A stretch of DNA of 40,645 nucleotides, taken from contig CACZIT010000029.1 in NCBI GenBank assembly GCA_902781315.1, positions 1-40,645 on the forward strand. Direction: 5' to 3'. The DNA is from an uncultured Prevotellaceae bacterium (GTDB taxonomy: Bacteria > Bacteroidota > Bacteroidia > Bacteroidales > Bacteroidaceae). The translations under genes and the position numbers were made by a program. Positions 8,533-16,999 of this stretch are shown here, piece after piece; position 1 is the first letter of the stretch, and each line of letters opens with the position of its first letter. Below the pieces are notes generated by a model. That model was not told the origin of the DNA. It made no database searches and was given only the letters and a program-made list of their open reading frames with translations.

Positions 8533-8578
8533 TATTTAGAATAGGTGTAGAAAATCTACAAATTAAACATTCAGGCTG

Positions 8579-8586
8579 CAAAGGTA
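8579..8586 (-). promoter_or_regulatory. -7 box of the serine palmitoyltransferase gene
   Basis: On the minus strand this reads TACCTTTG, an exact TAnnTTTG match, 46 bases upstream of the ATG. The -33 element is unclear. Confidence 0.6.
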
Positions 8587-8656
8587 CAAAAAAAATTGTT
8601 AACATGTTCTTTTTTTCTAAGAAATCTTTCTTTTTGATAAAATATTGCATAAAAAA

Positions 8657-8688
8657 TTGGACTATTAGGCCATGTTTTTGTAATTTTG
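8657..8688 (+). promoter_or_regulatory. Promoter of the lipid kinase gene
   Basis: TTG at 8657-8659 is followed after 21 bases by TAATTTTG (8681-8688). The ATG is only four bases after the -7 box, so the mRNA is nearly leaderless. Confidence 0.65.
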
Positions 8689-8692
8689 CAGC

Positions 8693-9718
8693 ATGAAGAG
8701 AATCGTTTTCATCATGAATCCCATTTCCGGGACTCAGAACAAGGCAGGCATACCAGAACTCATTGAGCGCACGCTCGATCACGAGCAGTTCAGCTATGAG
8801 CTACGCCTGACGGAGCATGCCGGTCACGCCAGCGAGATAGCCAACGAGGCTAAGGAGCAGGGTGTCGACATCGTCGTTGCCATTGGTGGCGACGGCACCG
8901 TGAACGAAGTGGCACGCGCCATCGTCCACTCCAACACAGCCCTGGGCATCATGCCTTGCGGGTCGGGCAACGGGTTGGCTCGCCACCTTTTGCTGCCCAT
9001 GAACCTGAAGAAATCGATTGAGATACTGAATCGCTGCGAGATACACGAACTTGACTATGGCATCATCAACGGCCATGCTTTCTTCTGCACCTGCGGAATG
9101 GGGTTCGATGCCTTCGTCAGTCAGAAGTTTGCCGAGGCTGGCAAGCGCGGACCTATCACCTATGTGGAAAACGTGCTGCGCGAAGGGCTGAAGTACAAGC
9201 CCGAGACCTACGAGATACAAGACGAGCAGGGCACAACACGCGCCAAGGCTTTCCTCATTTCGTGTGCCAACGCGTCGCAATATGGCAACAACGCTTACAT
9301 CGCCCCACAGGCATCGATGAGCGACGGGCTGCTGGATGTCATCATCATGGAACCGTTCGATGTGCTTGAAGCTCCGCAAATCAGCATTGAGATGTTCAAC
9401 AAGACGCTCGACAAGAATTCGAAAATCAAGACCTTCAAATGCCAGCGGCTGCACATCCACCGCAAGCAGCCGGGATTCATCCACTTTGATGGCGACCCCG
9501 TGATGACCGATGCTGACGTCGATATCGAGTTGAAGCCCAAGGGCATACGTGTCGTCGTGAATCCCGACGGCGACAAGCGTCTGCGTCGTCCTAATGCCCT
9601 GCAAAGCGCTGCCAGCGAACTGTTCAACGAAATCAACATTGTGCGCGACGACCTGACGAAGCAGCGCCGCCACGTGCTGGCGCTGAGCAAGGTATTGCAG
9701 CGCAAGCTGAACAAATAA
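8693..9718 (+). CDS. Diacylglycerol/sphingosine-kinase-family lipid kinase
   Basis: The protein has 341 residues. It has the DAGK catalytic fold signature: FIMNPISGTQNK near the N-terminus, VAIGGDGTVNEVARAI around residues 60-75 (nucleotide-binding GGDGT), and GIMPCGSGNGLARHL after it, followed by the YegS-like C-terminal domain with DGLLDV and HFDGDP. Members transfer phosphate from ATP to lipid hydroxyls such as diacylglycerol, or to sphingoid bases. It is divergent from the serine palmitoyltransferase gene across about 160 bases. That position makes a role in sphingolipid or ceramide phosphorylation worth considering, but the substrate cannot be read from the sequence. It ends 13 bases before the convergent trmN6 stop. 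Confidence 0.85.
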   Translation: MKRIVFIMNPISGTQNKAGIPELIERTLDHEQFSYELRLTEHAGHASEIANEAKEQGVDIVVAIGGDGTVNEVARAIVHSNTALGIMPCGSGNGLARHLLLPMNLKKSIEILNRCEIHELDYGIINGHAFFCTCGMGFDAFVSQKFAEAGKRGPITYVENVLREGLKYKPETYEIQDEQGTTRAKAFLISCANASQYGNNAYIAPQASMSDGLLDVIIMEPFDVLEAPQISIEMFNKTLDKNSKIKTFKCQRLHIHRKQPGFIHFDGDPVMTDADVDIELKPKGIRVVVNPDGDKRLRRPNALQSAASELFNEINIVRDDLTKQRRHVLALSKVLQRKLNK

Positions 9719-9731
9719 GAACAAACAAACA

Positions 9732-10430
9732 TTACAGATAGAAATCGGCCGTCAATGCTGCATACCAGTCGCTGCGTGTCCCGTCTGCATTTTGCAGACA
9801 AACCTCCTCGCGCTCGAATGTTGCCGGCTGGTGTTTGCGGAAAGCCAGAAGACAACGTCGTGCAGGCTTGCGGGGCGTCGTCTTCACAAAACACTGACGG
9901 GAAACGAATAGCCCGGAAAGATGGGCATAAGAACAGAAACTCCCAACACTTTCACTCGGCACAATGGAGCTGAACACGCCATCGTCGGCCAACAGACTTC
10001 CCACACCAGAAAAAAGGTCGGCAAAGGGAAGTGTGTCGGCATGTCTTGCTGTAGCCCTCGCCTGGTCAGGATTTCGAAGGCTATGCTCGAAGTACGGCGG
10101 ATTGGAGACTATTGAAGAGAACACACCTTCACCTTTCGCGACAAAGTCCTGCAACGACGAGCACACCACCTCTACCCTATCGGCAAAGGGCGATGCCTGC
10201 ACGTTTTCCAGGGCCTGGCTGCTGGCATCAGCATCGATGTCGATACCCACTACTGAGGATTCGGGAAAGCGCTGAGCCATCATCAAGGCGATGACACCCG
10301 TTCCCGTGCCAATATCAAGCACGCGAGTGCCGCCCTCGGCCCACGCCCCGAGCAGCACGCCGTCGGTACCCACTTTCATTGCCGTGCGGTCTTGGCAGAT
10401 GTGGAATTGTTTGAAGCTGAAATCGCCCAT
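9732..10430 (-). CDS. trmN6: tRNA1(Val) A37 N6-methyltransferase TrmN6 (YfiC)
   Basis: The protein has 232 residues, normal for the family. It begins with FxFKQFHICQDRTAMKVGTDGVLLGAW, the pattern of YfiC/TrmN6 enzymes. SAM motif I is VLDIGTGTGVIALM, motif II GIDIDADA, and the catalytic NPPYF is at about residues 110-114, typical of N6-adenine methyltransferases. It is expected to methylate the exocyclic amine of A37 in a valine tRNA using S-adenosylmethionine. It is convergent with the lipid kinase gene. The start at 10430 fits the family N-terminus. Confidence 0.9.
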   Translation of the reverse strand: MGDFSFKQFHICQDRTAMKVGTDGVLLGAWAEGGTRVLDIGTGTGVIALMMAQRFPESSVVGIDIDADASSQALENVQASPFADRVEVVCSSLQDFVAKGEGVFSSIVSNPPYFEHSLRNPDQARATARHADTLPFADLFSGVGSLLADDGVFSSIVPSESVGSFCSYAHLSGLFVSRQCFVKTTPRKPARRCLLAFRKHQPATFEREEVCLQNADGTRSDWYAALTADFYL

Positions 10431-10564
10431 TGTCGCCTAATCCTTACGCTGTTTTATACTCAATAACGCCTGAGTTGGGTTTTTATTTTGTCCTTTTAGC
10501 CATTTCTTACACATTATTAAATAAAATTGTGTTTAGCAACAGGACTTTTATAAAGAAAAATTTG

Positions 10565-10572
10565 TAACTTTG
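10565..10572 (+). promoter_or_regulatory. -7 box of the lon operon
   Basis: TAACTTTG matches TAnnTTTG and lies about 75 bases before the lon ATG. A TTTG at the -33 spacing is not evident. Confidence 0.5.
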
Positions 10573-10647
10573 CAGGCTCAAAGCCGCTATGACGACTTTT
10601 TCAATAGGAATAAACTTTTCATTCAGAAGCAGAAGTAAGAGATAACA

Positions 10648-13110
10648 ATGCCAAAGAAATCAAATACATCCATTCAGATGATTGCCGACTACGAGGGCGA
10701 TATTGAGTCGCTCTTCGGCATAGAAGCCGAGGGAGTAATACCCATTCTGGCCACACGCAACATCATGTTGTTCCCCGGCGTCATCACACCCATCATCATC
10801 GGACGCGAAGCCAGCATCAACCTCGTAGAGAAACTGAAGCAAAAGCCCGAACTGACTTTTGCCGTTTTCTGCCAGAAGAGCTCGGATGTAGAGGAGCCTA
10901 AAGAGGGCGACCTCTACGAATACGGTGCTTATGCCAAGCTGGTGAGGGTAATCGACATGCCAGGTTCAGGCAACAACGTGACCATCATCGTACAGGCTTT
11001 CGGCCGCTGCCACTTGGAAGGCATCAACAGCCAGCGCCCCTATCTGACGGGCTACACCACGCTCATCAAAGAGGAAATGCCTGCGAAACGCGACAAGACA
11101 TTCCGCACGGCTGTGGAAGACCTGCGGCAGACGGCCGTGGAATACATCCGCCAGAACGAGGACATTCCCGACGAATCGCAGTTTGCGCTGAACAACATCC
11201 AGAACGATGTGCTCGTCGTCAACTTCATCTGCACCAACATGCCTATCAACGTCGCCGACAAGATCAAGATGCTGGCGGCCAACTCTATGATGGAGCGCGT
11301 CATCGAGCTGCTGAAGACGCTCAACAAAGAGATTCAACTGCTGCAACTGAAGCAGGACATTCGCACGAAGACTCGCGAAGACATCGACGAGCAGCAACGC
11401 GAATACTTCCTGCAACAGCAGATCAAGAATATCAAGGAGGAACTGGGCAACGGAGAAGGCTCACCCGAACGACACGAACTGGAAGAGAAGGCTCGCGGCA
11501 AGAAATGGCCGGAAGAAGTGGAAAAAGTGTTCTACAAGGAATTGGACAAACTGGACACGCTGAACCCGCAAAGCCCTGACTTCAGCGTACTGGTGAACTA
11601 CCTTCAGACGATGGTCAGCCTTCCATGGGGCGAGTATACGCATGACAACCTCGACCTGAAGCGTGCCCAGAAGATATTGGACCGCGACCACTACGGAATG
11701 GAGAAGGTGAAGGAGCGCATCCTGGAATACATGGCCGTGCTGCAACTGCGCGGCGACCTGAAGAGCCCCATCATCTGCCTCTATGGTCCTCCGGGAGTGG
11801 GTAAGACAAGTCTGGGCAAGTCGATTGCTGCCGCCATGAAGCGCAAGTATGTCAGAGTGAGCCTTGGAGGACTACACGACGAGAGCGAGATACGCGGCCA
11901 CCGGCGCACCTATGTGGGCGCCATGCCTGGCCGAATCATCAAGAGCATACAGAAAGCAGGATCGTCGAATCCCGTTTTCATCCTTGACGAAATCGACAAA
12001 ATCACCCAGAACACCATCAACGGCGATCCCTCATCGGCCATGCTGGAGGTGCTCGACCCTGAGCAGAACTCGGCATTCCACGACAACTACCTCGACGTCG
12101 ACTACGACCTGTCGAAGGTGCTCTTCATCGCCACTGCCAACAATCTGGGAACCATTCCCAAACCGCTGCTCGACCGAATGGAAATCATTGAGGTGAGCGG
12201 ATACATCACCGAGGAGAAGATTGAGATTGCCAAGCGTCATCTCATTCCCCGCGAGCTCGAGAATACAGGTTTGAAGAGCAAACAAAGCACCGTATATCCC
12301 AAGTTCAATAAGGCCGCCATCGAGAAAATCATCGAGCAGTACACGCGAGAGAGTGGCGTGCGCCAGTTGGAGAAGCAGGTGAACAAAGCACTGCGCAAGC
12401 TCGCCTTCATGAAGGCACGCGACGGACAGCTGCCCTTCGAGAAGATCACGCCCAACGAGATAGAGGGACTGCTGGGCAAGCCGCCTTTCTACCGCGACAT
12501 TTATCAAGGAAACAACTACGCCGGTGTCGTGACGGGACTTGCTTGGACAAGCGTCGGCGGTGAAATACTCTTCATCGAGACATCGCTCTCAAAGGGAAAG
12601 GCCGGCAAACTGACGCTGACAGGAAATCTGGGCGACGTGATGAAGGAGAGTGCCGTCATCGCGCTGGAATACGTCAAAGCCCACGTCGACACACTGGGCA
12701 TCGACTACCGCATCTTCGACCAGTGGAACATCCACATTCACGTGCCAGAGGGTGCAACGCCGAAGGACGGCCCGTCGGCAGGCATCACGATTGCTACCAG
12801 CATTGCTTCGGCACTTACCCAGCGCAAGGTGCGCAAGAACACAGCAATGACAGGTGAGATCACGCTGCGTGGAAAGGTTCTGCCCGTGGGTGGCATCAAG
12901 GAAAAAATCTTAGCTGCCAAGCGTGCCGGCATCACCGACATCGTGATGTGCCGAGACAACAAGAAAGACATCGACGAGATTCCCGAGATGTATCTCCAGG
13001 GAGTGCAATTCCACTATGTGGAGAACGTGCAAGATGTCTGGAAGTTTGCACTCACCGACGAACTGGTAGACAACCCTATCGTTTTCAAAATTGAAGAGGA
13101 AAAGAAATGA
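10648..13110 (+). CDS. lon: ATP-dependent protease Lon
   Basis: The protein has 820 residues. An N-terminal LON substrate-binding domain (with [18 protein letters not shown] at about 30-48) and a helical region lead to the AAA+ module with Walker [10 protein letters not shown] (380-388) and Walker [10 protein letters not shown]. The C-terminal peptidase domain has the Ser-Lys dyad S710 (in KDGPSAG) and K753 (in [11 protein letters not shown]). Lon is a soluble hexameric protease that degrades misfolded and regulatory proteins. It is first in an operon: its last four bases overlap the start of tgt (ATGA), giving translational coupling, and lptF/G follows. Confidence 0.98.
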   Translation: MPKKSNTSIQMIADYEGDIESLFGIEAEGVIPILATRNIMLFPGVITPIIIGREASINLVEKLKQKPELTFAVFCQKSSDVEEPKEGDLYEYGAYAKLVRVIDMPGSGNNVTIIVQAFGRCHLEGINSQRPYLTGYTTLIKEEMPAKRDKTFRTAVEDLRQTAVEYIRQNEDIPDESQFALNNIQNDVLVVNFICTNMPINVADKIKMLAANSMMERVIELLKTLNKEIQLLQLKQDIRTKTREDIDEQQREYFLQQQIKNIKEELGNGEGSPERHELEEKARGKKWPEEVEKVFYKELDKLDTLNPQSPDFSVLVNYLQTMVSLPWGEYTHDNLDLKRAQKILDRDHYGMEKVKERILEYMAVLQLRGDLKSPIICLYGPPGVGKTSLGKSIAAAMKRKYVRVSLGGLHDESEIRGHRRTYVGAMPGRIIKSIQKAGSSNPVFILDEIDKITQNTINGDPSSAMLEVLDPEQNSAFHDNYLDVDYDLSKVLFIATANNLGTIPKPLLDRMEIIEVSGYITEEKIEIAKRHLIPRELENTGLKSKQSTVYPKFNKAAIEKIIEQYTRESGVRQLEKQVNKALRKLAFMKARDGQLPFEKITPNEIEGLLGKPPFYRDIYQGNNYAGVVTGLAWTSVGGEILFIETSLSKGKAGKLTLTGNLGDVMKESAVIALEYVKAHVDTLGIDYRIFDQWNIHIHVPEGATPKDGPSAGITIATSIASALTQRKVRKNTAMTGEITLRGKVLPVGGIKEKILAAKRAGITDIVMCRDNKKDIDEIPEMYLQGVQFHYVENVQDVWKFALTDELVDNPIVFKIEEEKK

Positions 13111-14234
13111 AGTTCGAACTGCAACATACCGACACGGCCTCTGATGCCCGTACAGGACTGATTACGACTGACCACGGCCAAATCAAAACGCCCATCTTCA
13201 TGCCCGTCGGCACATGCGGGTCGGTGAAGGGTGTCCACTTTGCAGAGCTGCGCGAACAGGTGAAGGCCCAAATCATACTCGGCAACACCTATCACCTCTA
13301 CCTGCGTCCAGGGCTCGACATCCTTCGCAAAGCGGGAGGACTTCACAAGTTCAACACGTGGGACCGTCCCATCCTGACCGACTCCGGCGGCTTCCAGGTG
13401 TTTTCGTTGACGGGCATACGCAAATTGCGCGAGGAGGGCTGTGAGTTCCGCTCCCATATTGACGGTTCGAAACACATCTTCACACCTGAGAACGTGATGG
13501 ACACGGAGCGCATCATTGGTGCCGACATCATGATGGCACTCGACGAATGCCCACCCGGACAAAGCGACTACCAGTATGCCAAGAAGTCGCTTGGAATGAC
13601 GCAGCGCTGGCTCGACCGATGCATCAAGCGATTCAACGAAACAGAGCCGCTCTACGGCCACCATCAAAGCCTGTTCCCCATCGTGCAGGGCTGCACCTAC
13701 AAAGACCTGCGCCAAGAGGCAGCAAAGTTTGTAGCCGACAAGGGAGCCGACGGCAATGCCATTGGCGGCTTGGCTGTCGGCGAACCCACGGAGGTGATGT
13801 ACGAGATGATAGAGGTGGTCAACGAAATCCTTCCGAAGGACAAGCCACGCTACCTCATGGGCGTGGGCACACCGCAGAACATACTGGAAGCCATTGAGCG
13901 TGGTGTCGATATGTTCGACTGCGTGATGCCTACACGCAACGGGCGCAACGCAATGCTCTTCACTTACGAAGGCACGATGAACATGCGCAACAAGAAGTGG
14001 GAAGCCGACTTCAGCCCCATCGACCCCGACGGCTGCGACATCGACCGCCTTCACACAAAAGCCTACCTGCACCACCTCTTCAAGGCCCAGGAGTTGCTGG
14101 CCATGCAGATAGCATCCATTCACAACCTGGCTTTCTACCTCCGACTGGTCACCGACGCGCGCACGCATATAGAACAAGGTGACTTCGTTGCATGGAAACG
14201 TAGTGTCATTGAGCAACTGGGCCGCAGAATCTGA
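13107..14234 (+). CDS. tgt: Queuine tRNA-ribosyltransferase (tRNA-guanine transglycosylase)
   Basis: The protein has 375 residues. It exchanges guanine 34 for preQ1 in GUN-anticodon tRNAs during queuosine synthesis. Family motifs are TPIFMPVGT, LTDSGGFQVFS (the Asp is the catalytic base), NAIGGLAVGE, and FDCVMPTRNGRN with the nucleophile Asp. The zinc site seen in E. coli and Zymomonas (CxCxxC plus His) is not intact here: the equivalent stretch reads PDGCDIDRLHTKAYL, with only one Cys, while the later HNLAFY His remains. I believe this loss is common in Bacteroidota but cannot verify it here. The start overlaps the lon stop by four bases. Confidence 0.95.
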   Translation: MKFELQHTDTASDARTGLITTDHGQIKTPIFMPVGTCGSVKGVHFAELREQVKAQIILGNTYHLYLRPGLDILRKAGGLHKFNTWDRPILTDSGGFQVFSLTGIRKLREEGCEFRSHIDGSKHIFTPENVMDTERIIGADIMMALDECPPGQSDYQYAKKSLGMTQRWLDRCIKRFNETEPLYGHHQSLFPIVQGCTYKDLRQEAAKFVADKGADGNAIGGLAVGEPTEVMYEMIEVVNEILPKDKPRYLMGVGTPQNILEAIERGVDMFDCVMPTRNGRNAMLFTYEGTMNMRNKKWEADFSPIDPDGCDIDRLHTKAYLHHLFKAQELLAMQIASIHNLAFYLRLVTDARTHIEQGDFVAWKRSVIEQLGRRI

Positions 14235-14241
14235 CAGACAG

Positions 14242-15438
14242 ATGGAATACAAAAAGATTAGAAAACACCGCCGACTCTTGAAGACCGGCCGATGGATGCG
14301 AAAGCACTTCGGCTGGATGGCACGCTTGTTGAAGAAGCTCAAGCCCACCTTCATCAAGCGACTCGACTGGTATATTATCAAGAAATTCATCGGCACATAT
14401 TTCTTCTCGATTATCCTGATTATCAGTATCGCCATTGTCTTCGACGTCAACGAGAATCTGGCCAAGTTCACTCAGTACCACGCACCGCTGAGTGCCATTG
14501 TGTTTGATTACTATGCCAACTTCGTGCCCTACTTCGCCAATCTCTTCAGCCCGTTGTTCGTCTTCATTTCCGTGATTTTCTTCACGTCGAAACTGGCCGG
14601 CAACTCAGAGATTATCGCGATGCTGGCAGCGGGAGTGTCGTTCAAGCGGCTCATGCGCCCATACATGATTTCCTGCGTATTCCTGTCGCTGCTGGCATTC
14701 TTCCTGAGCGCCTACGTCATCCCACACGGCACCGTCATCAGGCAGAACTTCGAAACCACCTACAAGAACAAGAAGAAGACAACGGCGGCCGACAACGTGC
14801 AGCTGCAGGTGGGGCAAGGCATCATTGCCTACATACAGCACTACGACAACACTTCGAAGAAGGGCTACGGCTTTTCGCTCGACAAATTTGAGAACAAGAA
14901 ACTGGTCAGCCACATGACGGCTACCGACATACAGTACGACACCATTTCCGACACGAAGTTTAAATGGAAAGCTCGCAACTGGAAGATTCGCCAGCTGAAA
15001 GGTTTGCGCGAGCATATCACCAGCGGAGCCCAGAAGGACACAATCATCATGATGGAGCCGATGGACCTTGTCTACTCAAAAGGACAACAGGAGACCTTCA
15101 CATCGCCCGAGTTGCGCGAATACATCTCGAAACAGATTGACCGCGGGTCGGGAAACGTCGTGCAGTATCAAGTAGAATATCACAAACGCATCGCAGCATC
15201 GTTTGCCTCGTTCATCCTGACCATCATCGGCCTCTCGCTCTCTTCCCGCAAGCGCAAGGGAGGAATGGGCCTCTATCTGGGTATAGGTCTGGCGCTGAGT
15301 TTCACCTACATCATGCTGCAGACCATTTCCTCCACGTTTGCCATCAACGCAGGCTTCCCGCCCATGTTGGCAGCATGGATACCCAACCTCATCTTCGCCG
15401 TTGTTGCCTACTTCTGCTATAGGCACGCACCGAATTAA
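14242..15438 (+). CDS. LptF/LptG family lipopolysaccharide export permease
   Basis: The protein has 398 residues from the ATG at 14242, seven bases after the tgt stop. An upstream in-frame ATG at 14179 would overlap tgt and add 21 unrelated residues. It belongs to the YjgP/YjgQ family: RLDWYIIKKFIGTYFFSI marks the first membrane helix, followed by two more helices near 100-165 of the chain (with SEIIAMLAAGVSFKRLM between them), a large periplasmic beta-jellyroll region, and three C-terminal helices. LptF and LptG form the membrane part of the LptB2FG ABC exporter that lifts lipopolysaccharide to the outer membrane. Which paralogue this is cannot be decided. It is third in the lon-tgt operon. 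Confidence 0.9.
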   Translation: MEYKKIRKHRRLLKTGRWMRKHFGWMARLLKKLKPTFIKRLDWYIIKKFIGTYFFSIILIISIAIVFDVNENLAKFTQYHAPLSAIVFDYYANFVPYFANLFSPLFVFISVIFFTSKLAGNSEIIAMLAAGVSFKRLMRPYMISCVFLSLLAFFLSAYVIPHGTVIRQNFETTYKNKKKTTAADNVQLQVGQGIIAYIQHYDNTSKKGYGFSLDKFENKKLVSHMTATDIQYDTISDTKFKWKARNWKIRQLKGLREHITSGAQKDTIIMMEPMDLVYSKGQQETFTSPELREYISKQIDRGSGNVVQYQVEYHKRIAASFASFILTIIGLSLSSRKRKGGMGLYLGIGLALSFTYIMLQTISSTFAINAGFPPMLAAWIPNLIFAVVAYFCYRHAPN

Positions 15439-15439
15439 A

Positions 15440-15467
15440 GTTGAGAGTTGAGAGTTTAGAGTTGAGA
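15440..15467. repeat. 7-bp tandem repeat, four copies
   Basis: GTTGAGA is repeated at 15440, 15447, 15454 (as GTTTAGA) and 15461, just after the lptF/G stop. Such short AACTCTC-type tracts lie between genes and have no evident coding role. Confidence 0.75.
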
Positions 15468-15577
15468 GTCCTTTCTGACGAAAGTGTCCCTTCGGGCCGA
15501 GCGGAGAGATGAGGGGGCTTCCAGGATGACAGGATGATAAAGGAGGAATTTATATTAACAAGGTAAAAAGCGACAAA

Positions 15578-16939
15578 ATGACATTTGAAGAAACATATCT
15601 GAACGACAACATCCTCGATGCCCTGTATGACATGCGGTTCGAGGAGATGACGCCGATACAAGAAAAATGCATACCTGAAATGCTCGACGGACGCGATGTT
15701 CTTGGAGTAGCACAGACAGGCACCGGAAAGACAGCAGCCTATCTGCTGCCTATTCTCTCGATGCTGGACGACGGCTATGCCGACTTCCCTGACGGACGTC
15801 ACATCGAATTTCCCCAAGACGCCATCAACTGCGTCATCATGGCCCCCACACGCGAACTCGCACAGCAGATTGACCAAGCCATGCAGGGATTTGGCTACTA
15901 TCTGCCCAACGTCAGCTCGGTGGCTGTTTACGGAGGCAACGACGGCAACCGCTACTATCAGGAACTGAATGCGCTGAAGACGGGAGCATCGGTCATCATT
16001 GCCACTCCAGGGCGCTTCATCTCGCACCTCACGATGGACAACGTCGACATGAGCAGGGTCAGTTTCTTCGTACTCGACGAAGCCGACCGCATGCTCGACA
16101 TGGGATTCTCCGACGACATTCTGAAGATAGCCAGCTACCTGCCCAAGACGTGCCAGACAGTCATGTTCTCGGCTACGATGCCCGACAAGATTGAACAGCT
16201 GGCCAAGTCGCTGCTCACCGATCCTGTCGAAGTGAAAATAGCTGTCAGCAAGCCCGCAGAGAAGATTCAGCAGTCGGCCTACGTGTGCTACGAAGCCCAG
16301 AAGCTGAAAATCATCCAAGAGATGTTCAAGCAAGGCGACCTGAAGCGCGTCATCATCTTCGCTGGAAAAATCAACAAGGTGAAGGACGTCTACCATGCCC
16401 TTCTGCGCATGAAGATCAACGCGGGGCAGATGCATAGCGACCTCTCACAGGCAGAGCGCGACGAGATGATGTTCCGCTTCAAGAGTGGACAGGTCGACGT
16501 ACTCGTGGCTACCGACATCCTCTCGCGTGGCATTGATATCGACGATATCGCTATGGTGGTGAACTACGACGTCCCGCGTGATGCTGAAGACTACGTCCAC
16601 CGCATTGGCCGAACAGCCCGTGCTGAACGTGATGGAAAGGCTGTCACTTTTATCAACGAGGAAGACGTACGCTATTTTATGCAGATAGAACGTTTCCTGG
16701 AGCGGGAAGTCATCAAGAATCCCCTGCCCGAAGGAATCGGAGAAGGCCCCGAATACAAGGCAGCACGTAGCAGTGGTGGTGGCAGCAAGGGACGCAGACG
16801 TGGCCGTGGCGGAAAGCGCAGACACGAAAAGAAGGAAGCCCCGAAGTCGGCTGCTGCAAATGCTCCGCAAGAAGAGGGCAAGAAGAAACGTAAGCGACCC
16901 CGCAAGAAGAAAACTCAAGAAGCCGCGAAAGAAGCATAA
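15578..16939 (+). CDS. DEAD-box RNA helicase, RhlE-like
   Basis: The protein has 453 residues. All core motifs are visible in order: Q motif (with TPIQEKCIP), motif I AQTGTGKTA, Ia PTRELAQQ, Ib TPGRF, II DEAD, III SAT, V ATDILSRGIDID and VI HRIGRTAR. The tail after about residue 395 is rich in Gly, Arg and Lys and is likely an RNA-binding extension. The enzyme unwinds RNA using ATP; RhlE-type helicases act in ribosome assembly and RNA turnover. A run AAGGAGGAA lies 35 bases before the ATG, too distant to act as its Shine-Dalgarno. A terminator follows at 16966. Confidence 0.95.
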   Translation: MTFEETYLNDNILDALYDMRFEEMTPIQEKCIPEMLDGRDVLGVAQTGTGKTAAYLLPILSMLDDGYADFPDGRHIEFPQDAINCVIMAPTRELAQQIDQAMQGFGYYLPNVSSVAVYGGNDGNRYYQELNALKTGASVIIATPGRFISHLTMDNVDMSRVSFFVLDEADRMLDMGFSDDILKIASYLPKTCQTVMFSATMPDKIEQLAKSLLTDPVEVKIAVSKPAEKIQQSAYVCYEAQKLKIIQEMFKQGDLKRVIIFAGKINKVKDVYHALLRMKINAGQMHSDLSQAERDEMMFRFKSGQVDVLVATDILSRGIDIDDIAMVVNYDVPRDAEDYVHRIGRTARAERDGKAVTFINEEDVRYFMQIERFLEREVIKNPLPEGIGEGPEYKAARSSGGGSKGRRRGRGGKRRHEKKEAPKSAAANAPQEEGKKKRKRPRKKKTQEAAKEA

Positions 16940-16965
16940 CAACAAATAAGCAAGCAAACAAACGA

Positions 16966-16998
16966 AAAAAGGGTGCCTTGGCGGGCACCCTTTCTTTT
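16966..16998. terminator. Bidirectional terminator between the helicase and HU-LysM genes
   Basis: AAAGGGTGCC and GGGCACCCTTT form a stem with a five-base loop. An A run precedes it and CTTTTTC follows, so it can work for both converging genes. Confidence 0.88.
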
Positions 16999-16999
16999 T

